NCBI GenBank assembly: GCA_012839485.1
Contig: DUNF01000088.1
Location: 1-7,135 of the forward strand
DNA length: 7,135 bases
Direction of reading: 5' to 3'
Source: Acholeplasmataceae bacterium
Lineage (GTDB): Bacteria; Bacillota_I; Bacilli_A; ML615J-28; CAG-698
Part shown: positions 6,200 to 7,135 of the stretch, piece after piece
Layout of the letters: every line of letters begins with the position of its first letter
Numbering within the stretch: position 1 is the first letter of the stretch
Notes under the pieces: generated by a model
Told to the model about the DNA's origin: nothing
What the model saw: only the letters and a program-made list of their open reading frames with translations
Database searches by the model: none
Position numbers and translations under genes: made by a program

Positions 6200-6255
6200 C
6201 GATAATGTGAACTTTTTTCACACAAATTTTTATTTTAATGTGAATTATTTTCACT
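6184..6255. promoter_or_regulatory. Operator array: TGTGAA-N5-TTCACA palindromes at 33-bp spacing
   Basis: Two inverted repeats are visible: TGTGAA-CTTTT-TTCACA (6206-6222, perfect) and TGTGAA-TTATT-TTCACT (6239-6255, perfect in its inner 15 bp). Their centres are 33 bp apart, about three helical turns, so bound dimers would lie on roughly the same face. A third TTCACA half-site (6184-6189) is again exactly 33 bp from the matching arm and falls between the -35 and -10. The likely ligand is the Xre-type HTH of the gene just downstream (autoregulation); this is inference from position and symmetry. Confidence 0.7.
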
Positions 6256-6278
6256 TCTTTTAAATGAAAAGCAAACAA

Positions 6279-6304
6279 AAACACCTATATTTTTATAGGT
6301 GTTT
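6279..6304 (-). terminator. Rho-independent terminator after the M28 peptidase gene
   Basis: A perfect 11-bp stem, AAACACCTATA (6279-6289) with TATAGGTGTTT (6294-6304), closes on a TTTT loop. On the minus strand it starts 8 bp after the peptidase stop codon and continues into TTTTTGTTTGCTTTT. It insulates the toxin-antitoxin operon from the gene upstream. The stem is symmetrical, but no plus-strand gene is seen that would use it. Confidence 0.88.
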
Positions 6305-6312
6305 ATTTATGA

Positions 6313-7135
6313 CTATTCTTGATCTTTCGCAATAATAAAATTATGAAAGATATTAATAGTATGTTCAACTGCTTTTTTTGAAACTTTATCTATTGTATCA
6401 TCAGGTGTATGATATGCCATACTACGATTATCATTGCTCCAAGGCATACCCATAATCGTTGTTGCTTCAACTCCAATTTTTCCAAACTCACCAGCATCAG
6501 TTCCACCAGTTAAAACAGCTATTGGTTGTTTATGTGTCTTAACATTGTTTTCGGCTGCAATATCAACTAGTTTAGATGCTAAATCATCACTTAACTTAAC
6601 ACTATCATTAATATCACTTGTTAAGAAAAATAATGCATTTTCATCATATAGACATTCAATATTTAAAACATAAGTCTTAACATCTAATAGTTTATCTTTA
6701 TTCTTCTTTACAAAAGCTCTTGCTCCCCTTAATCCTTCTTCTTCCGCATCAAACGAAGCAAAAATAATTCTTGTATGTTTTAATTCTTTATCAGTCCCTT
6801 TTAAACTATAATAATATTTACCCATTTGAAAAGCAGTTTGAGTTGAAGCTAAATTATCACCAGCACCAGGAGTTGCTTTTCTACCTCTAAAAAACCACAT
6901 TTGCGATACTAGTAAAACTCCTAAACCAATAACTCCAATTGAAACATAATATAAAATCTCATTATTTATAAACAAGTTTACAATCGATAAAACTAAACCT
7001 AAAATAACAAAAACAATTGATCCAGTTACTCTTAAATTATAAAGCTTTGGTTGATAAACTAAAAAATTAAACACTGGTGCACTATCATGATGTCCACTAA
7101 TAATAATTTGCCTTTTAACTTCACCTTTTGGCTCA
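6313..7135 (-). CDS. M28-family zinc metallopeptidase with an inserted membrane hairpin (N-terminus cut by right window edge)
   Basis: The visible 273 codons are the C-terminal part; the frame stays open to the window edge, so GTG 7074 is not the true start. Numbering from the first full visible codon, the expected M28 metal and catalytic residues are present: His15 (GHHDS), bridging Asp93 (GAGDNLAS), general base Glu131 and ligand Glu132 (DAEEEGLRGA), Glu160 (VLNIECL, where Asp is commoner), and His242 (AYHTPDDT). These peptidases are typically aminopeptidases using two zinc ions. Between His15 and Asp93 lie about 78 residues, including two hydrophobic segments (about 35-56 and 59-79), where ordinary members have a short loop. 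The protein is therefore membrane-anchored through its catalytic domain. The stop TAG is followed directly by a terminator, so this is the last gene of a unit coming from the right. Intact motifs suggest an active enzyme; substrate and side of the membrane are unknown. Confidence 0.9.
   Translation of the reverse strand, partial: EPKGEVKRQIIISGHHDSAPVFNFLVYQPKLYNLRVTGSIVFVILGLVLSIVNLFINNEILYYVSIGVIGLGVLLVSQMWFFRGRKATPGAGDNLASTQTAFQMGKYYYSLKGTDKELKHTRIIFASFDAEEEGLRGARAFVKKNKDKLLDVKTYVLNIECLYDENALFFLTSDINDSVKLSDDLASKLVDIAAENNVKTHKQPIAVLTGGTDAGEFGKIGVEATTIMGMPWSNDNRSMAYHTPDDTIDKVSKKAVEHTINIFHNFIIAKDQE

Noticed and set aside
6206..6255. CRP/FNR-type regulatory sites (TGTGA...TCACA)
   Set aside because: The spacing is TGTGA-N7-TCACA with an odd centre, while CRP/FNR-type sites use N6. 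The position over the promoter of an Xre-HTH gene favours autoregulation.
6184..6255. Short CRISPR array or replication iterons, from the 33-bp repeat period
   Set aside because: Only short arms are conserved, not whole repeats with unique spacers, and there are no cas or replication genes. The site coincides with a promoter, so operators explain it better.
6434..6673. Plus-strand reading frame of 79 codons
   Set aside because: Antisense to the conserved catalytic part of the M28 peptidase, with no ribosome site; a shadow frame.
7072..7074. GTG as the start of the M28 peptidase
   Set aside because: The frame stays open to the window edge, and the codons just upstream encode the conserved zinc motif GHHDS, so the gene begins outside the window.
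1..7135. Mycoplasma-type code with TGA read as tryptophan
   Set aside because: Trp is encoded by TGG in the genes (for example the SWGKV stretch of the ABC protein), and all frames are full-length under the standard code.

Overview
The window is a very AT-rich, gene-dense piece of a low-GC Gram-positive-type genome (Bacillota or a Mollicutes-like relative). Tryptophan is read from TGG, TAA and TAG end the genes, and no gene needs TGA to be read through, so the standard bacterial code applies, unlike Mycoplasma. Strong AGGAGG/GGTGAT-type ribosome sites and TGnTATAAT promoters fit this group. I cannot name the species. Every supported gene is on the minus strand, so transcription runs from right to left.

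Right edge (6313-7135): the 3' part of a membrane-anchored M28 zinc peptidase, cut by the window end and closed by a strong hairpin terminator (6279-6304).

Middle (6255 down to 3304): a self-contained four-gene unit. It has one strong promoter (6172-6199) embedded in an array of TGTGAA/TTCACA operator elements at exact 33-bp spacing, and one terminator at its end (3304-3333). In order of transcription it encodes: (1) an Xre-type HTH fused to a MNT nucleotidyltransferase (MntA-like antitoxin); (2) a HepT-like HEPN ribonuclease toxin with an R-x4-H-x-Y motif; (3) a nitrilase-superfamily carbon-nitrogen hydrolase with Arg where the catalytic Lys is expected; (4) a long coiled-coil protein with a DUF2130-type, PD-(D/E)XK-like domain. 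Genes 1 and 2 overlap by 8 bp and the others are 13 and 16 bp apart. My reading is a HEPN-MNT toxin-antitoxin pair extended with two accessory enzymes, possibly a defence module. The pair is well supported; the joint function of all four is inference.

Left part (3279 down to 1): a separate unit with its own extended -10 promoter. It starts with an 895-residue MacB/FtsX-type ABC transporter (ATPase and permease in one chain, with an unusually large extracellular domain). A gene follows 17 bp later with an excellent ribosome site and runs off the left edge; the end of its visible part faintly resembles the start of a Nudix domain. No rRNA, tRNA, CRISPR array, insertion sequence or phage gene is visible, and no stretch above about 150 bp lacks a gene.
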